NCBI GenBank assembly: GCA_013368315.1
Contig: JAACJM010000002.1
Coordinates: 992,001 to 1,056,000, forward strand
DNA from: Tetrapyrgos nigripes
Taxonomy: Eukaryota; Basidiomycota; Agaricomycetes; Agaricales; Campanellaceae
DNA: 64,000 nt
Reading direction: 5' to 3'
The translations under genes were made by a program, and so were the position numbers. Shown piece after piece: positions 22,241 through 33,268 of this stretch. The notes under the pieces are model-generated. The model worked only from the letters and a program-made list of their open reading frames with translations. It was not told the DNA's origin and searched no databases. Every line of letters starts with the position of its first letter. Position 1 is the first letter of the stretch.

Positions 22241-23617
22241 CATCAGTAAAACGGCAAACTGGCTTTTTGCAACTTTTACGCGACTTTTTCCGATCCGCAC
22301 CATACTTTCAAAAGTCGCCAGAAAAGCTGCTGGAAAGGTGAAAGGAAAGCTACCGAATAGCATTAGCCAGAACCAGAAAAGGATGTGCTCGCATTGCTCA
22401 CACCGCCCAATAAAATGGATTGAAAAAAAGTATGTATTGCATAAACTATCTGTAGTAGATACATGAACTTGAAGAAAGTACTACTAGTCTACATGGTGTG
22501 CCCTCCGTAACCTTTGCCCCACAACAATCTGGAATAACCACGCCCCCCCCCCCCCCCCCTGACTCTCCCTGGAAAGTGCCATTTTGTCCTAAGTAAAATG
22601 TCAGCTTCTGTAGCACATGTCAACAGAAGGAGTCACATACCAAGAAAATGAGAACCAACCATGGACAGGGCAATGGCCAATGCATAAACTGACTTTCCAT
22701 CCATGCTGATCAAACGAGCAGAATTAGTGCAGTGTCAATTTCTAAGGGGAAAAATGACGCACCAGAAAAATGAAGACTATCCTTCCAGTGTCCTCGCAAT
22801 GCAACCAATGGTTTCTGAAGGATAGGGCCGGGTAAGACTTCTTGCTGAGCAGAGGAGAAAAATAAGTACCTTGAAGCCACGTCCTCTTATTGTCATCACC
22901 TGGCAAATAGTTCGGGCTGGCATAAAGAACCTGAAATGAGTTGGACAATCCGCTGGTCAGCAGGTTTATAAACACGTGACAAAAAAAACATACTACATGC
23001 CACAGCAGCACTGAGAAAAGTCTTCATGTAAGTAGAAAGGAAGGCAATGAGAGAAAGGTGTATGAGGTTGAGGTGTAGGGGATAGACAGGGATTGGACAA
23101 GGAAGATGGATGCGCAAGTTTGTCAACCACATGTGATCATGGATAACTATATAGTTTCAGAACGGAGTCTGAAATTGCCAATGCTGTGGCCGCGTACTCA
23201 GAAAATTCCAAGTGCGACCAGGCAAACCCTCCTCTCCATGCCAGATTGCTCTATGTAGCCTCTCCTGCAGTCTTCTGACCATGCTGGCTTAAATTATCAC
23301 CAATCTTTGCTTGATCTTTGCACATGCAGCAGCCCTGGAGTGCCCCAGACCTCACGTTGTGTACTACATGTGTTTTGGTATGTACTTTATGTATACTTAC
23401 AGTAAATAAACTTGTAGGTAGAAAAAAGTCCTCCTCCGAAGTTGTCATAAAAGTTGGCAGAAAAGTTGTTGAAAAGCTGAAGCTGTCCGGACAAAAGTAA
23501 AAGGCGGGAAAAGCTTTGGTCAGAAAAGCTGATCAAAAGGCTTTACAGTAAAAAGTTACCGAAAGCTCCAAAAAGCCGGGAAAAGTGGGGAAAAGTCAAT
23601 TTGCCGTTTTACTGATG
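22241..23617. mobile_element. 1.38-kb TIR element (CATCAGTAAAACGGCAAA ends)
   Basis: The left end CATCAGTAAAACGGCAAA is matched by its inverse complement at the right end, with AT on both outer sides. Sub-terminal sequence is rich in GAAAAGC / AAAAGTC motifs. A right end of the same family lies at about 49500-49650. No transposase; it contains a run of about 18 C near 22544. Confidence 0.6.
22742..23027 (-). CDS. Possible small secreted protein (hypothetical)
   Basis: A minus-strand ATG at 23027 begins MKTFLSAAVAC, which looks like a signal peptide start. A GTATGT donor follows, and an AG near 22934 continues SLCQPELFAR. Further splicing is unclear. It lies inside the TIR element at 22241-23617, so it may be captured debris. 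No family was recognised. Confidence 0.2.
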
Positions 23618-23851
23618 ATATTCAGTTTTCGAGTAGTTGGCTGTACCACCGTTTGAGATTACTGAGCGAGAAGAGTAGCTTACAAAGGTATTTAGGTCCA
23701 GAGTAGTATAAAAAGCCTGTAAATTAAAAGTACGTAGCAAATCTCTTCATCTGACCGGACTCAGAGATACCTCAGACATGCAGAAGCGTATGACGTCACC
23801 TCAACACAAACTCACATGATCTAGGCTCGCAAACTTCAAGCTTCAGCATAC

Positions 23852-24202
23852 ATGACAAGCCTATCTGAAGACGCGTCCAAATCTACAGAGCGCTTGTCCC
23901 CTGCTGGCCTTGCCTTCCTCAAGCCCGAGTCCAAAGGCGTGCTGAACAACCAGGTTCCTGCTGGTCCATCTTCCCCTGGTGGCATGACCACCGACCCTAT
24001 AGACCCCACGAATTTGATTGACAAGCCCAACCCAGAGGAGGAGAAGGAAGACCTCATCAGCCAACGCCTTCTAACAGCAAGAACTATGCTCGGACATGCC
24101 TTCAAAATCCGTCGTCTCTGGCCTCACAACCCTAAAGGGCCTGACTTGTACCCCACTGCCTACAGATTTGGAAAACGCGCCCTCAACACACACGAATTGT
24201 AG
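23852..24202 (+). CDS. Hypothetical protein, 116 aa
   Basis: An uninterrupted frame from the ATG at 23852 to 24202. It has a Ser/Pro-rich N-terminus (LSPAGLAFLKPESKG, VPAGPSSPGG), an acidic NPEEEKEDLISQRLL segment and a basic end (FKIRRLWPHNP). No transmembrane segment or known domain was recognised. It precedes the kinase-like gene by about 0.4 kb on the same strand and could be a remnant of a larger gene. Confidence 0.35.
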   Translation: MTSLSEDASKSTERLSPAGLAFLKPESKGVLNNQVPAGPSSPGGMTTDPIDPTNLIDKPNPEEEKEDLISQRLLTARTMLGHAFKIRRLWPHNPKGPDLYPTAYRFGKRALNTHEL

Positions 24203-24613
24203 AGTGCAAGTCTTAACTGACTGTTTCTGACCCAGAGTATGCCTCCAATGCCAGTGCAAATGGCTCCGGTTCAGTGAGCAAGATGGCGGGGAGATTGGTG
24301 AAGTGGATTCTGCAAAGGAGGAAATAGAGGAGGCAGAATCGGAGGGGAATCCGAGAAGGAGAGAATGGGCCGATGTCAGGAGGATCTGGAGGGAGAGAGA
24401 TTGGGTAATCAGAGTGGGACGTGAAGGTGTTAGTGCAAGGGTTGATGGTGTTCATGCTGAAGCCGTTGGGGTATGTTGTCGTTCTTTCTACGTTAGAGGA
24501 CCATACTCATGCAGCTGCAGTTGAACATAAAACCCTTCCACCCCGAATCATACCCCTTCCCCTGGCCAATCTGAGCATTCAGCACCAAACCTTATAAACT
24601 TCAACAGTCCATA

Positions 24614-26295
24614 TCTTTCCGTCGTCTGCCCGAGAAGTTGATTGTACATGATCTGTATGACTTACTACACGTTTTGAATGGTGAAGACCGTGTCGAAGCA
24701 CAGAACTTGAAGGATCAAATCTGGCCTAAGAACGCAACCAAAGACAAGACCTACGCATATTGCTTGAAGCTCTCACCTTCGACTATCAATGCTGTGGAAA
24801 GAAAGCGCGAGGAGTTGAGGAAGAAGGCCGAGATAAGCCAGAACTCGGTCAAGGTATTAGAATTCCTCGTTGACGCGGAAGGACAAGTAGTGCAATCCAA
24901 CTCAGCACAGATTGAAATCGACTCTCTGGAGCCAACCAAGAAGACAACATGTGTAGCAGTAACTGTACCTCCATCGCCCTCCCTATTGTCTCCATTTCAC
25001 GCTCATCTATACCTATCACCGTCCTGCAAACTCGGAGAGGGGCACCATTCGCTGCCAGGCTGATATACGGTGCCGAGTGGGAAATTCCAAGGGATATATT
25101 CGTCGACAACCACGATGAGTATCAGGATGATTACGAGGAAGGATGGCCAATTTATGATGAGTGCGTTAGGCTGGAGGGAGAAAGGACGTATTTGGAGAGA
25201 CTTCAAGGTCGCATTGACAACGGGGTAATGGGTACTGACTCTGAGCTGGAGACCGAGACCACGATACTCATTGAGAATGTTCCTTGGTATTGTCATGGAA
25301 CCGATATATGGCCTTGTGAGCACGCTGATAGCTTGCGTACGTCTTCTCTTTCTCCTCCAAGTCTATAACTCGGTCTTAATCGACATCTTCTCCTAACTCT
25401 AGTCAACGCCTCCAGTGACATGCATGCATCTGACCCTCCTCCGATTCATCCATCAACTTCCCTTGTTCACGTCATAGCCAAACTCTCCATCCCAAACGAC
25501 AATCATCTCGCTCGTGAAGCTGTAAATTATCAACGTTTCCCAAAGCACATGAGTGAACATTGGTCCGGGTTGACATGTGCGTATCCTGTCAAGGACCCGA
25601 CAAGATGTGGGGCAACTGTGCCTACTTGGTATGGCTTTTACGAGAGGGAATATAATGAGGATGATGAGAATAGTAGCTCTGAGGATGAGCAGTACTTCAG
25701 CCCGATCATGTTGATGGAGGATTGTGGAAAGCCAATAGAGTTGAGAAAGCTGGATGGGCATGACGTGTACGTGGTTTCTCTCTCTTGAGCTGCCACCCAT
25801 CTAATACAAATCTTGCGCACCAATAGAGCTGAATGCACCGCCCTCCTAACTGGCTTTCATCACTACGGTTGGATTCATGGCTCATTTGCTCTGAGAAATA
25901 TACTCATGTCATATGGGGATCATAGCCTTTACCCTCAAGAGCACGAAGAGGAGGTCGACGAGGCCAAGGGGCTGCACAAGTTGGGTATCCCTGGGACTAT
26001 GGATCTGAATGAGGACGATCAAATGCCGGACTCTCAGAGGAGGTTTCGGTTGATTGATTTTGGAAGATCGGAATGGATGAGTGATTTTGTGAACGAAGGT
26101 AAGAATAGGGATCGATTTTATCGTATGAAAGAGTATTTGGAGATTGAGGGTGATCATGCTGGTGGTATGAAGGTAAAGGATAGGGAGTTTCTTCGGGAGA
26201 TAAAGGATACGTATCCTCAAGATTGGCGTAAGTGGGACGAAGAGAGGTTCTTCGAAAAGAATGAAATTTTCAAAATCCTCAATTATCTTTGTTGA
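24614..26295 (+). CDS. Protein-kinase-like protein with atypical HGS catalytic loop, possibly frameshifted
   Basis: The first exon-like part reads LPEKLIVHDLYDLLHVLNGE. A frame change near 24945 leads to SIPITVLQTRRGAPFAARLI, EWEIPRDIFVDNHDEYQDD and RTYLERLQG. After an intron near 25340-25402 come LVHVIAKLSIPNDNHLAREA and ILMEDCGKPI-like sequence; after a second intron (about 25769-25827) comes FHHYGWIHGSFALRNIL with FRLIDFGRSE. The HGSFALRN loop replaces the usual H(R/G)D aspartate while DFG is kept, as in a basidiomycete-expanded kinase-like family. It may be inactive as a phosphotransferase. The first frame change is unexplained by a clean intron. End at 26295. Confidence 0.6.
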
Positions 26296-26299
26296 TTTT

Positions 26300-26960
26300 C
26301 TTGTCTGTGTGGGGTTGTGATTATATAGGTTCTGGACTTGTGTGAATAGATTCTATAGACTAAACCTTCGATTCATGTTATACATCGGTATAGTGACAAT
26401 GCAGTGACCCTATCCTATACAAGTGTGAATGCTAACCTCGTTTTTTGTCAAAACCAGAACCACGAAATTCAAAACAACATAACCCACCTCGACGAAATCA
26501 GACTAGAATAATCTGTTGCTCCGCTCAGTTATACACGGACTGCGCCTCCAGGGATAAGAGGAGACGATCAGGTTCCTGTGAGTGGTAATCTTTACTCCCT
26601 TTTGTCGCTTTTGATTCGTCTCTCCGTCCAACGTCCAACTCGTCCCTCTATAGTCATACTGCGATTATTGGTAGACTGGCTAAAAAAGACTGGTGCTCTT
26701 AGTGCTCTTCTTTCTTTGTATACCTGTAGCTCTCTTTAAAAAACTACAGAAGTATCTTTGACACCTACCGTATTTCTCTGCACAACCAAACAACACCTTC
26801 AGAACAGTGCTCAAGTTTCCATGGTGACTGCCGCTGCCTACTACATAGTACATGGTGATCTGATGAACGTTTGAAGGTACGTACATAGCCTCTTCAATAG
26901 ATGTGATAGTCATCTTTGAGTATATCAATGCGCCTGTTCTTTGCCCTTTCTACTCAAAAA
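26300..26960. other. Intergenic spacer, nothing recognised
   Basis: AT-rich spacer between the kinase-like gene and the next spliced gene. Only short ORFs on either strand. Confidence 0.4.
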
Positions 26961-28272
26961 ATGTCGACGCAACTGCCTAGGTAAGTGCAATCCATAACTT
27001 CCATTGTTCTATACTTGTAGCTAACACAGAACACAGTTATGTCACCCTTCCTGACCCCGAAACTTCACAACCGCTTACGCAACGCACGATGGAACCAATC
27101 CCTGAAGTAGTCGACAGAACATTGGAGACCACTGCTTCTGTAGACCCCCAAGGTCTACTGAGATGGGCATGGCATCCTCCAAGTCCTCAGGCTTCTGCTG
27201 CTGTTGAAGGACAGCCTCTTGACAACGATAATCATCACGTCCCGTTTGGAGCACCACCAGGGTAAGTTTATTGCCCATCATCGTTCTCGACGTCAGGCTA
27301 CATTGGCAAAGCTATGGACTGTTCAATTATTGATGCTGTCGATATAGGTATACTAGAGCGGAAAGGCCAGAGAATAATGTCACCTACAGCTTAAGTGCGG
27401 GAGAAGCTCCAAACATGTATCTGTTGGTTCTGTCTGTGGATTCTCCAAATACAAGACCACGGTTTCATGCAACTGTTGGTAGGTTTCATTTGCGTTTTCC
27501 ACCTTGATATTTGCACCAAACATGAATTTAGGAATGGATCTGATGAATCCCTTCTCGTTCATCACGAGTACATTCTAAGCTGGATGTCAAAACATACTTA
27601 TCTTGATGTGTCTAGCCATTCGTCAAGGAGGGCCAGAGAACGGACACTTTGTCGGTGAATTTGAGTAAGTGTCTCCGAGTATCTTGCCTATGTTTTTATT
27701 CATTGTGTTTATCTTGCAGAATGGGCCATGCTCAACTTGCATCCAAAACAACGGATTGGATTACCTACGGTGATCTCCAACGAAAACAACTTTCGCATGT
27801 AATAACCAAGCAGTACTGCACAACGAAGGACCACAATATGCGGCTCAAGTATTCTGGGGTGAGTATCTACTCTTTTCACTTACTTGTACCCATAAGGACT
27901 GATGTGAATGGAACGACGCAGAAACCACATCGATGGAGGTATAAGAAAGAGGTCGGTCATCATCACTCTAGAATCTCTAAATTCCCACTGATGCATTTAT
28001 AGGAGTTCTACTGGTGGTGGACGCCCCTCGCAAAGCAACCCGTACAATGGCGTTGCTACGCCATGGCAGAGGAAACTGTCCAAAAACAGGAGAAAGCAAA
28101 ATTATACGCAACTTATACACCCTTGCAGCAAGTGCGGCATGTTGCTCAGGTGGAATTGCTTATGAGGCAATTGGAAGTGAATCCGGAGGCTCATGATTTC
28201 CTGGACCAGATTCTAATTTTGTTGTTGATAGTTGAACGGAGGAGGCTTGCTCCGACGTTTCCTTCTGGATAA
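26961..28272 (+). pseudogene. DUF6593-like hypothetical protein, multi-exon, probably damaged
   Basis: Exon 1 is MSTQLPS (26961-26980); exon 2 is 27037-27261 (YVTLPDPETSQPLTQRT...). The next exon reads YTRAERPENNVTYSLSAGE, NMYLLVLSVDSPNT and RFHATVG, then GMDLMNPFSFIT joined to IRQGGPENGHFVGEFE and WAMLNLHPKQRIG. A frame break follows near 27810 (NFRM then stops). Afterwards HRWRYKKEEFYWWWTPLAKQ and EAHDFLDQILILLLIVERRR lead to the stop at 28272. The W/Y-rich middle and the final hydrophobic '(V/L)..ILI..(I/V)E' helix resemble DUF6593 proteins of mushrooms. Function unknown. Confidence 0.45.
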
Positions 28273-28629
28273 GGTGGGAGTGAATGAAACAGTGTGCTGT
28301 AGTAAGTAATAACACAGAGGCTATTTCGCAGCGGAAGCCTTGGCTTTCACCTCGGGTCTTCCGACCGCAGGCAAACTGGCCAAGCTACTCGTGCAACTAC
28401 AGCACATGTACATTCCCGCTCCATGTCAACTGTTATGATCCCCTAGACTCATTCCCAGCCGGTTGGTAGAAAAGCGCCCTGGCGGAGTCCCCGACTCCGG
28501 ACCGAAGGGACAGGAGGAGGGACGTGTCCCACCGATCGATCAACAAATTCGGGTTCTGAAATTTTAAACGGCGATTCCCGCATGAGGTCATTGTTTTCAG
28601 CGTTCCATTGCCTTCTACGCTTTACCACC

Positions 28630-28895
28630 ATGACTCTCTCGCAATGCCTCGGTCTTGCTGCCAGCGCGTGCCCATTATTCCTTGCTCAACGTCGTCAGAG
28701 CTCTTGCAACTTTTGTCTGCTATCGACCTATTGCATCTCCACCAGCGTGTAGTAGACCATACAGCTCCGAACAAGCAATCTAAAATATTGAGAGCTCGTT
28801 TCAAAGCCGATGTTATTGCTGAAAAGCTACTTTATTCAGAGAATTTCGTCTACAGCTTTCTTGTTTGCTCACGAATATGAAGCAAAGTGTCAAGT
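28630..28895 (+). pseudogene. Decayed Helitron-like ORF, 5' part (copy 3)
   Basis: Starts MTLSQCLGLAASACPLF and keeps similarity to 7635-7900 (APNKQSKILRARFKADVIAE) through frame changes, until the LTR insertion. The remainder, also decayed, is at 39564-39780. Confidence 0.5.
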
Positions 28896-28898
28896 AAT

Positions 28899-29182
28899 TG
28901 TTGAATTGGCGAATTAGTAAGCAGCCATCAACATTAGATTAGATGTAGATTAGATAGTAACCTAGTTAGTTACACTTACTTACATCAGTAGTTCTTAGAT
29001 AAGTAGTCACATGTACTATCTAGAACAGTATATAAGGGCTCGTAGATTGCCCTACAACAATAAGGATTTCCCTTAACACTCATCGCTCTTAACCTCTAAC
29101 AAACCGCTCTAAACAAGCACTTTTACATCCCCAGGTAAGTATGCAGCTGCCGCTACATATATAGAACATAGCCTGCTCAACA
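28899..29182 (+). repeat. 5' LTR (284 bp)
   Basis: TGTTGAATTGG...CTGCTCAACA. Contains TATATAAGG near 29031 and a GTAAGT donor near its 3' end. By eye it differs from the 3' LTR at 5 positions (about 98% identity), 4 of them transitions. Confidence 0.93.
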
Positions 29183-29196
29183 GGTTATGGGCCCCG
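29183..29196 (+). other. Candidate primer binding site
   Basis: GGTTATGGGCCCC directly follows the 5' LTR. It is close to the complement of the anticodon arm of initiator tRNA-Met (loop CAU), which would imply half-tRNA priming as in the Drosophila copia element. Confidence 0.45.
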
Positions 29197-29456
29197 CAAG
29201 CCCTGGACATCGCGGCATCACTGGCAGCCGTCCTAGACTGCGTAATACCTGGTAGCGCCCCTGCGGCTGCTTGAACATCGCCCTCTGAGGCAGAAGTTCT
29301 TTACATGCGCCTTCATGGCTGCTGTATGTGCTCAGTAGCGCCTTCATGGCACACCGGGGATAATAGCCAGTTTGCGTTCTCGACTACGTGCGAAAATGCG
29401 CCAAACAACGCGCGTAGACCTACCACATAGCATCTTGTACCGCTACATACTGCAAC

Positions 29457-30657
29457 ATGCCTCGTACTCGACGCCAGACTGCACAGATCCCACAAGAACC
29501 TGAGTCGTCTGAGTCTCCAGAACCTGAAAGTTCACCGTCTAGCCAAGCTGAGAGCTCCGGTGATGAAGGATCTGGGACCGAGGATGAGCACACTTCTGCT
29601 GATGAAGCGGACCTCGATGGGGATAGCCAACTTGAAGACATTGGTACCAACTCAAAGGCAGGAAACCGTCAATCTAGCAATTGGTTACCTTGGCAAGACC
29701 GCATGCTAATCCAGCAAGTCAACAAAGTATGGCCATTTGAAGCGAAGGGAAAGTCTGGTCAGAAGTGGGAGGAGGTGTCTCATGATCTACTGCAGTCTCA
29801 GTCGGAGGATGGAACGAAGAAGACACCAATCCAACGCTCAGGCCAATCGTGCAAGAGATGGTTTAACCGGCTCATCGAAGCCCACCAGGTGAGTTACTAC
29901 TCTCTCTTCTGAGGGTAATATATCTAAAAGGGTTACAGCGTGGTGAGTCAGAGTCTCTTCAGAAGACAGGAACCAATGAGGAGGTGACGGGCCATGTCCA
30001 GGTATTATTTGTTTCTTTAAATGTATACCACGCTCATTTTCCATGTATATTTAGCTTATGGCGGAGATATATTCCCTCTTCATCGAGAACCAGTCAAATG
30101 TCAAGTCATTGAGCGCTAAGGCACAACAGAAGGTCCAGAATGAGGCTAATGCAGGGCTGGAGTTGCGAGAAGCCTCCATGAAGGGTATGGTGCCCCAGGA
30201 AGGGCTCACTGATGTTGCTGTTGGGAATGCCACTGTACGAGAGCGTCAAGGGCAACGACGGTTCGGTTTTTTTTTTTTTCTTTTATTTTTCCCACTTGTT
30301 GATAGATTTTTTTCTAGTCGGTGTGTGGAATCCGACTCGGACTCTGATTCCGACAACAAGGAAAATCTTGAACCAAAGCGCAAGCGAGTCCACACCAGTG
30401 TTGCTACGTCTGTCAAGGATGCTATTCAACAACATCTCGACAATAATGATTCCGCCGTCCAAGAGGCCCAAGAACGTGAGTCGAAGAGGCAGGAGCAGAC
30501 CGAAGCCCTCTTGACGAAGGTGGTGGAGTCAAATGACAAAGTCGCCGAGTCAGTCAGTCAATTGGTTAATGCTGTTAACACCATGGTCGACACACAGCAG
30601 AAGGAAAATGCAAATGGGCAATCAAAGTTACTTGATGCACTTTTGAGGAAGATTTGA
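29457..30657 (+). CDS. Myb/SANT-like accessory protein of PIF/Harbinger
   Basis: Exons 29457-29888, 29939-30001, 30055-30260 and 30318-30657 give about 346 residues; the last intron (57 nt, polypyrimidine-rich) is also open as coding. The N-terminus is acidic and Ser/Glu-rich. The trihelix-like domain reads WLPWQDRMLIQQVNKVWPFE, then GQKWEEVSHDLL and SGQSCKRWFNRLIEAH, with regularly spaced Trp. The C-terminal part is a Gln/Glu-rich coiled coil. In this superfamily the protein binds the element ends and helps bring the transposase into the nucleus. The frame is intact. Confidence 0.75.
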
Positions 30658-30703
30658 GGTGAGTACACTACAACAGTTTTGGTCCCTATGATACTGAACT
30701 AAT

Positions 30704-31879
30704 CTACTCATCGACCTCTCCAGTCCACCAACGAGGGTCGTCTTCGTCTTCAGATTCTTGTACATCCATTTCACCCCATGGTGATTCAGCTGCAGCACGC
30801 ATAGCCCATTCCTCCAAGTCAGCATCGTCAACTGGTCCGCCGTGAAAGTATTCTTGTAGGGACGGCGGTGGACATTGAAAGTACTGTGGGATTTGTGGAT
30901 AGTGGAGGATAGTATGTGCATTACAGAGTAGAAGTCCAACGAGATAGAATAGTCCACAGGGAGATAGCAGTACCTTCTGATTTTGTGCATAGTTTAGATA
31001 TCCAAACTGTTTCGACATCTCACCAAACAACCACTCCACAGGTTCCCGAATGCGGCTCATTGCTGTATTCCACCTTCTCTGATCCTGTGATACACTAGCC
31101 CCTTTGAACGGAGACATCAAGTGGTCTCCGACACCATATGCAGGGTCTCCATACACGAAGAGATTTCGTCCGTCTGGGGTCCAAAAATGCTCATCCAGAA
31201 GCCGAGCAAGACCGCTCTCTTTATACAAGGTTTTGTTGTGGCAGCGGCCTTCCATCGGTCCATAGACATGGATGACAATCCCGTCGGGAGTAATCAGACA
31301 GTGGAACTTGAGAGCATGGACTCGTTTCCAGCCATTGTACAGAATGCATTGGTTCCTGACAGGCCTAGCAACCCGATGAAGAGTCCCATCGATGATTGCT
31401 GACATGACTCCGAGAGGACAACCTTTCTCCTGAATGGTCAGGGCAAACTGCTCCAGGACCACCGGAGTCAAGCGTGTGGGGTCAAAATGGAGTAGATGTT
31501 TCCAGCGGTTGTATATCGTTACAGCTGTGGTTCGTGTGATTCGAGAAAACCGACTGCGCTCCCAACCCAACTGCATTTGTATGTCAGACAAATGAGCTGG
31601 GTATGCGAGGTGTTGAAGGAGCATGCATAGAGCTGTAACTCGCTCCTCTTTAATCTGGTTCTCTTCACAGCGTATGACGGGGGGCAGGTCAAGGGTCGTC
31701 GCAAGTTGGTGCACTTCTTTTCTCGTGAATCTGCAGAATACTTGAATGAGATACTACCATTGATCAGAGCTGATAGCATACCGGAACTGTACCAACCAGA
31801 CAGTATCTGACAGCTTCTCCAAGTCCACTGGCCCTCCAGGCCGAGTAGCACCTTCTCCGTCCTTCTCGTTTTCTTCCAT
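30704..31879 (-). CDS. PIF/Harbinger transposase (DDE_Tnp_4), intact
   Basis: Two exons (31782-31879 and 30704-31730) joined across a 51-nt intron give 374 residues. Catalytic motifs: IIDGTLHRVARP (first Asp), GDPAYG (second Asp), and IREPVEWLFGEMSKQF (Glu). An N-terminal helix-turn-helix-like region (LSDIQMQLGWERSRFSR) precedes them, and the tail is acidic (ESEDEDDPRWW). An in-frame TAA lies 14 codons into an alternative upstream start at about 31945, so the ATG at 31879 is chosen. It acts by cut-and-paste with a TWA-type 3-bp target. No lesion was seen. Confidence 0.88.
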
Positions 31880-32242
31880 GACATCCAGAACTTGCAGAAG
31901 AAGTTACTGGAATTGCCATCGTTGTTCTAGGAGGAGCACTTCCATGGTGATAATGAGTTGTAATATTTCAAGTTTTTCGAGATGTACAAGCTAACAAAGG
32001 TCTTTATTGAGAGGAAAACGAGGACTACACGGGTTGTTTGGCGCAATGCAAATTTTCGCCTTAGGCGTTAACGCACGTGCCATTTTCGCATGTAGTTGAG
32101 AACGCAAACTGGCTAATCACTGTCATAAGTGCGCTAGCCGCAGCTTTTCATTTATTTTATGGCGTGTCCTTAACGCCGCTACTTATCTTGCATATAGGAT
32201 GTTATGCTGACAGTTTGATTATATCCCCAGATCACATTTGAA

Positions 32243-33268
32243 ATGTCTTCCGGATCAAGCTTTATGTCCACCTTTCCAGAACTCACTGGACCAAACTATA
32301 CCCTTTGGGCTAGTAAGTCCAAATCTTGGCTTCAATCTCAGGGCATCGCCTATGTCCTTAATACTCTCAAACCTGGAGAAATCCAAATCATCGGATCCAC
32401 ATCTCCTGTACCGGCTCCTCCCACGCCTCCCGCCGGAAGGACTGGTGGCACCACTGCTGCAGCTGCTGGCGCTGCCACAGATGATGAAGGATCTGACGCT
32501 GGTAGTCCTTCCCCTCACTTCATTGCTGGTAGCGTTGCTGATTGGGAAAAGGATAACAACAAAGCCATGGGTGTCATCAAACTCCGTGTCACTCAAGCCA
32601 TTGGTGTCAAAATCGAAAATATCACCACCGCTAGAGTCATGTGGGATACTCTCAAAAATCTCTATGGTACACCTGGAGCTGCTGAAATTTTTCAGAATTT
32701 CAAATGGGCTATGAATGTCGAGATCCCACGTAACGCTCATCCCAGTCAAGCAATTGATCTCATCAAAATGTACCTAACTCGTATCACTGACACAGGTGCT
32801 AACACCGAGATCCCCATGTATCTCCAATACATGATCGTTATCAACAAACTCCCTCCTGACATCTATGCCTACATCATTGCCAGAATCACTCAGGACGACG
32901 TCGACGACTTTGAACATGAGATGCTTGATAGTCTCCGAACCCATGTTGTTAACACCTGGGAGGCTCGTGGCGGAAAGAAATCTCAATCCGCCAACGCCAC
33001 CAAAATCACGGCAATCAAATGCAAAGGCAAACCCCCTGTCTTTGAGAAACAGCAGCAGCAGCACCATAAAGGCGGCAGCAGCACTTGGAGAGGCAAAGGC
33101 CGAAGACGTGGCGACTGGCGAGGCCATGGAAAACACGTCAGTGAACAAACACGCCAGAAGCAACAAGCCCAGAGCATGGGTCCTAGTTCTTCAAGGAAAC
33201 TCCGACCATCACGGTCACGGAGCCCTCTACCAAAGATGTGCGTAAACCATTCTTTAGCGAGTCGGTAA
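32243..33268 (+). CDS. Copia gag polyprotein
   Basis: A 341-residue open frame. It starts MSSGSSFMSTFPELTGPNYT and holds the copia gag core: LTGPNYTLWASKSKSWL, MWDTLKNLYGTPGAAEIFQN, then LPPDIYAYIIARIT. The C-terminus is basic and Gln-rich; no CCHC knuckle is evident in this frame. It overlaps the next frame by 30 nt (33238-33268). Intact, unlike the rest of the element. Confidence 0.8.
   Translation: MSSGSSFMSTFPELTGPNYTLWASKSKSWLQSQGIAYVLNTLKPGEIQIIGSTSPVPAPPTPPAGRTGGTTAAAAGAATDDEGSDAGSPSPHFIAGSVADWEKDNNKAMGVIKLRVTQAIGVKIENITTARVMWDTLKNLYGTPGAAEIFQNFKWAMNVEIPRNAHPSQAIDLIKMYLTRITDTGANTEIPMYLQYMIVINKLPPDIYAYIIARITQDDVDDFEHEMLDSLRTHVVNTWEARGGKKSQSANATKITAIKCKGKPPVFEKQQQQHHKGGSSTWRGKGRRRGDWRGHGKHVSEQTRQKQQAQSMGPSSSRKLRPSRSRSPLPKMCVNHSLASR

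Larger units (their letters stand above)
29365..32114. mobile_element. PIF/Harbinger DNA transposon, apparently intact, nested in copia
   Basis: Ends share AGCCAGTTTGCGTTCTC and about 15 further bases as inverted repeats. AAT flanks both ends (29362-29364 and 32115-32117). It carries the two genes typical of the superfamily in opposite orientations: a Myb/SANT-like protein (plus) and a DDE transposase (minus). It lies in the copia leader between the PBS and gag. Confidence 0.85.

Noticed and set aside
22544..22560. Poly-C run as a quadruplex or regulatory site
   Set aside because: A single homopolymer tract; may be an assembly or slippage artefact and has no supporting context.
28899..29182. 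Promoter of a host gene at TATATAAGG
   Set aside because: It lies in the LTR and is repeated in the 3' LTR, so it is the retrotransposon promoter.
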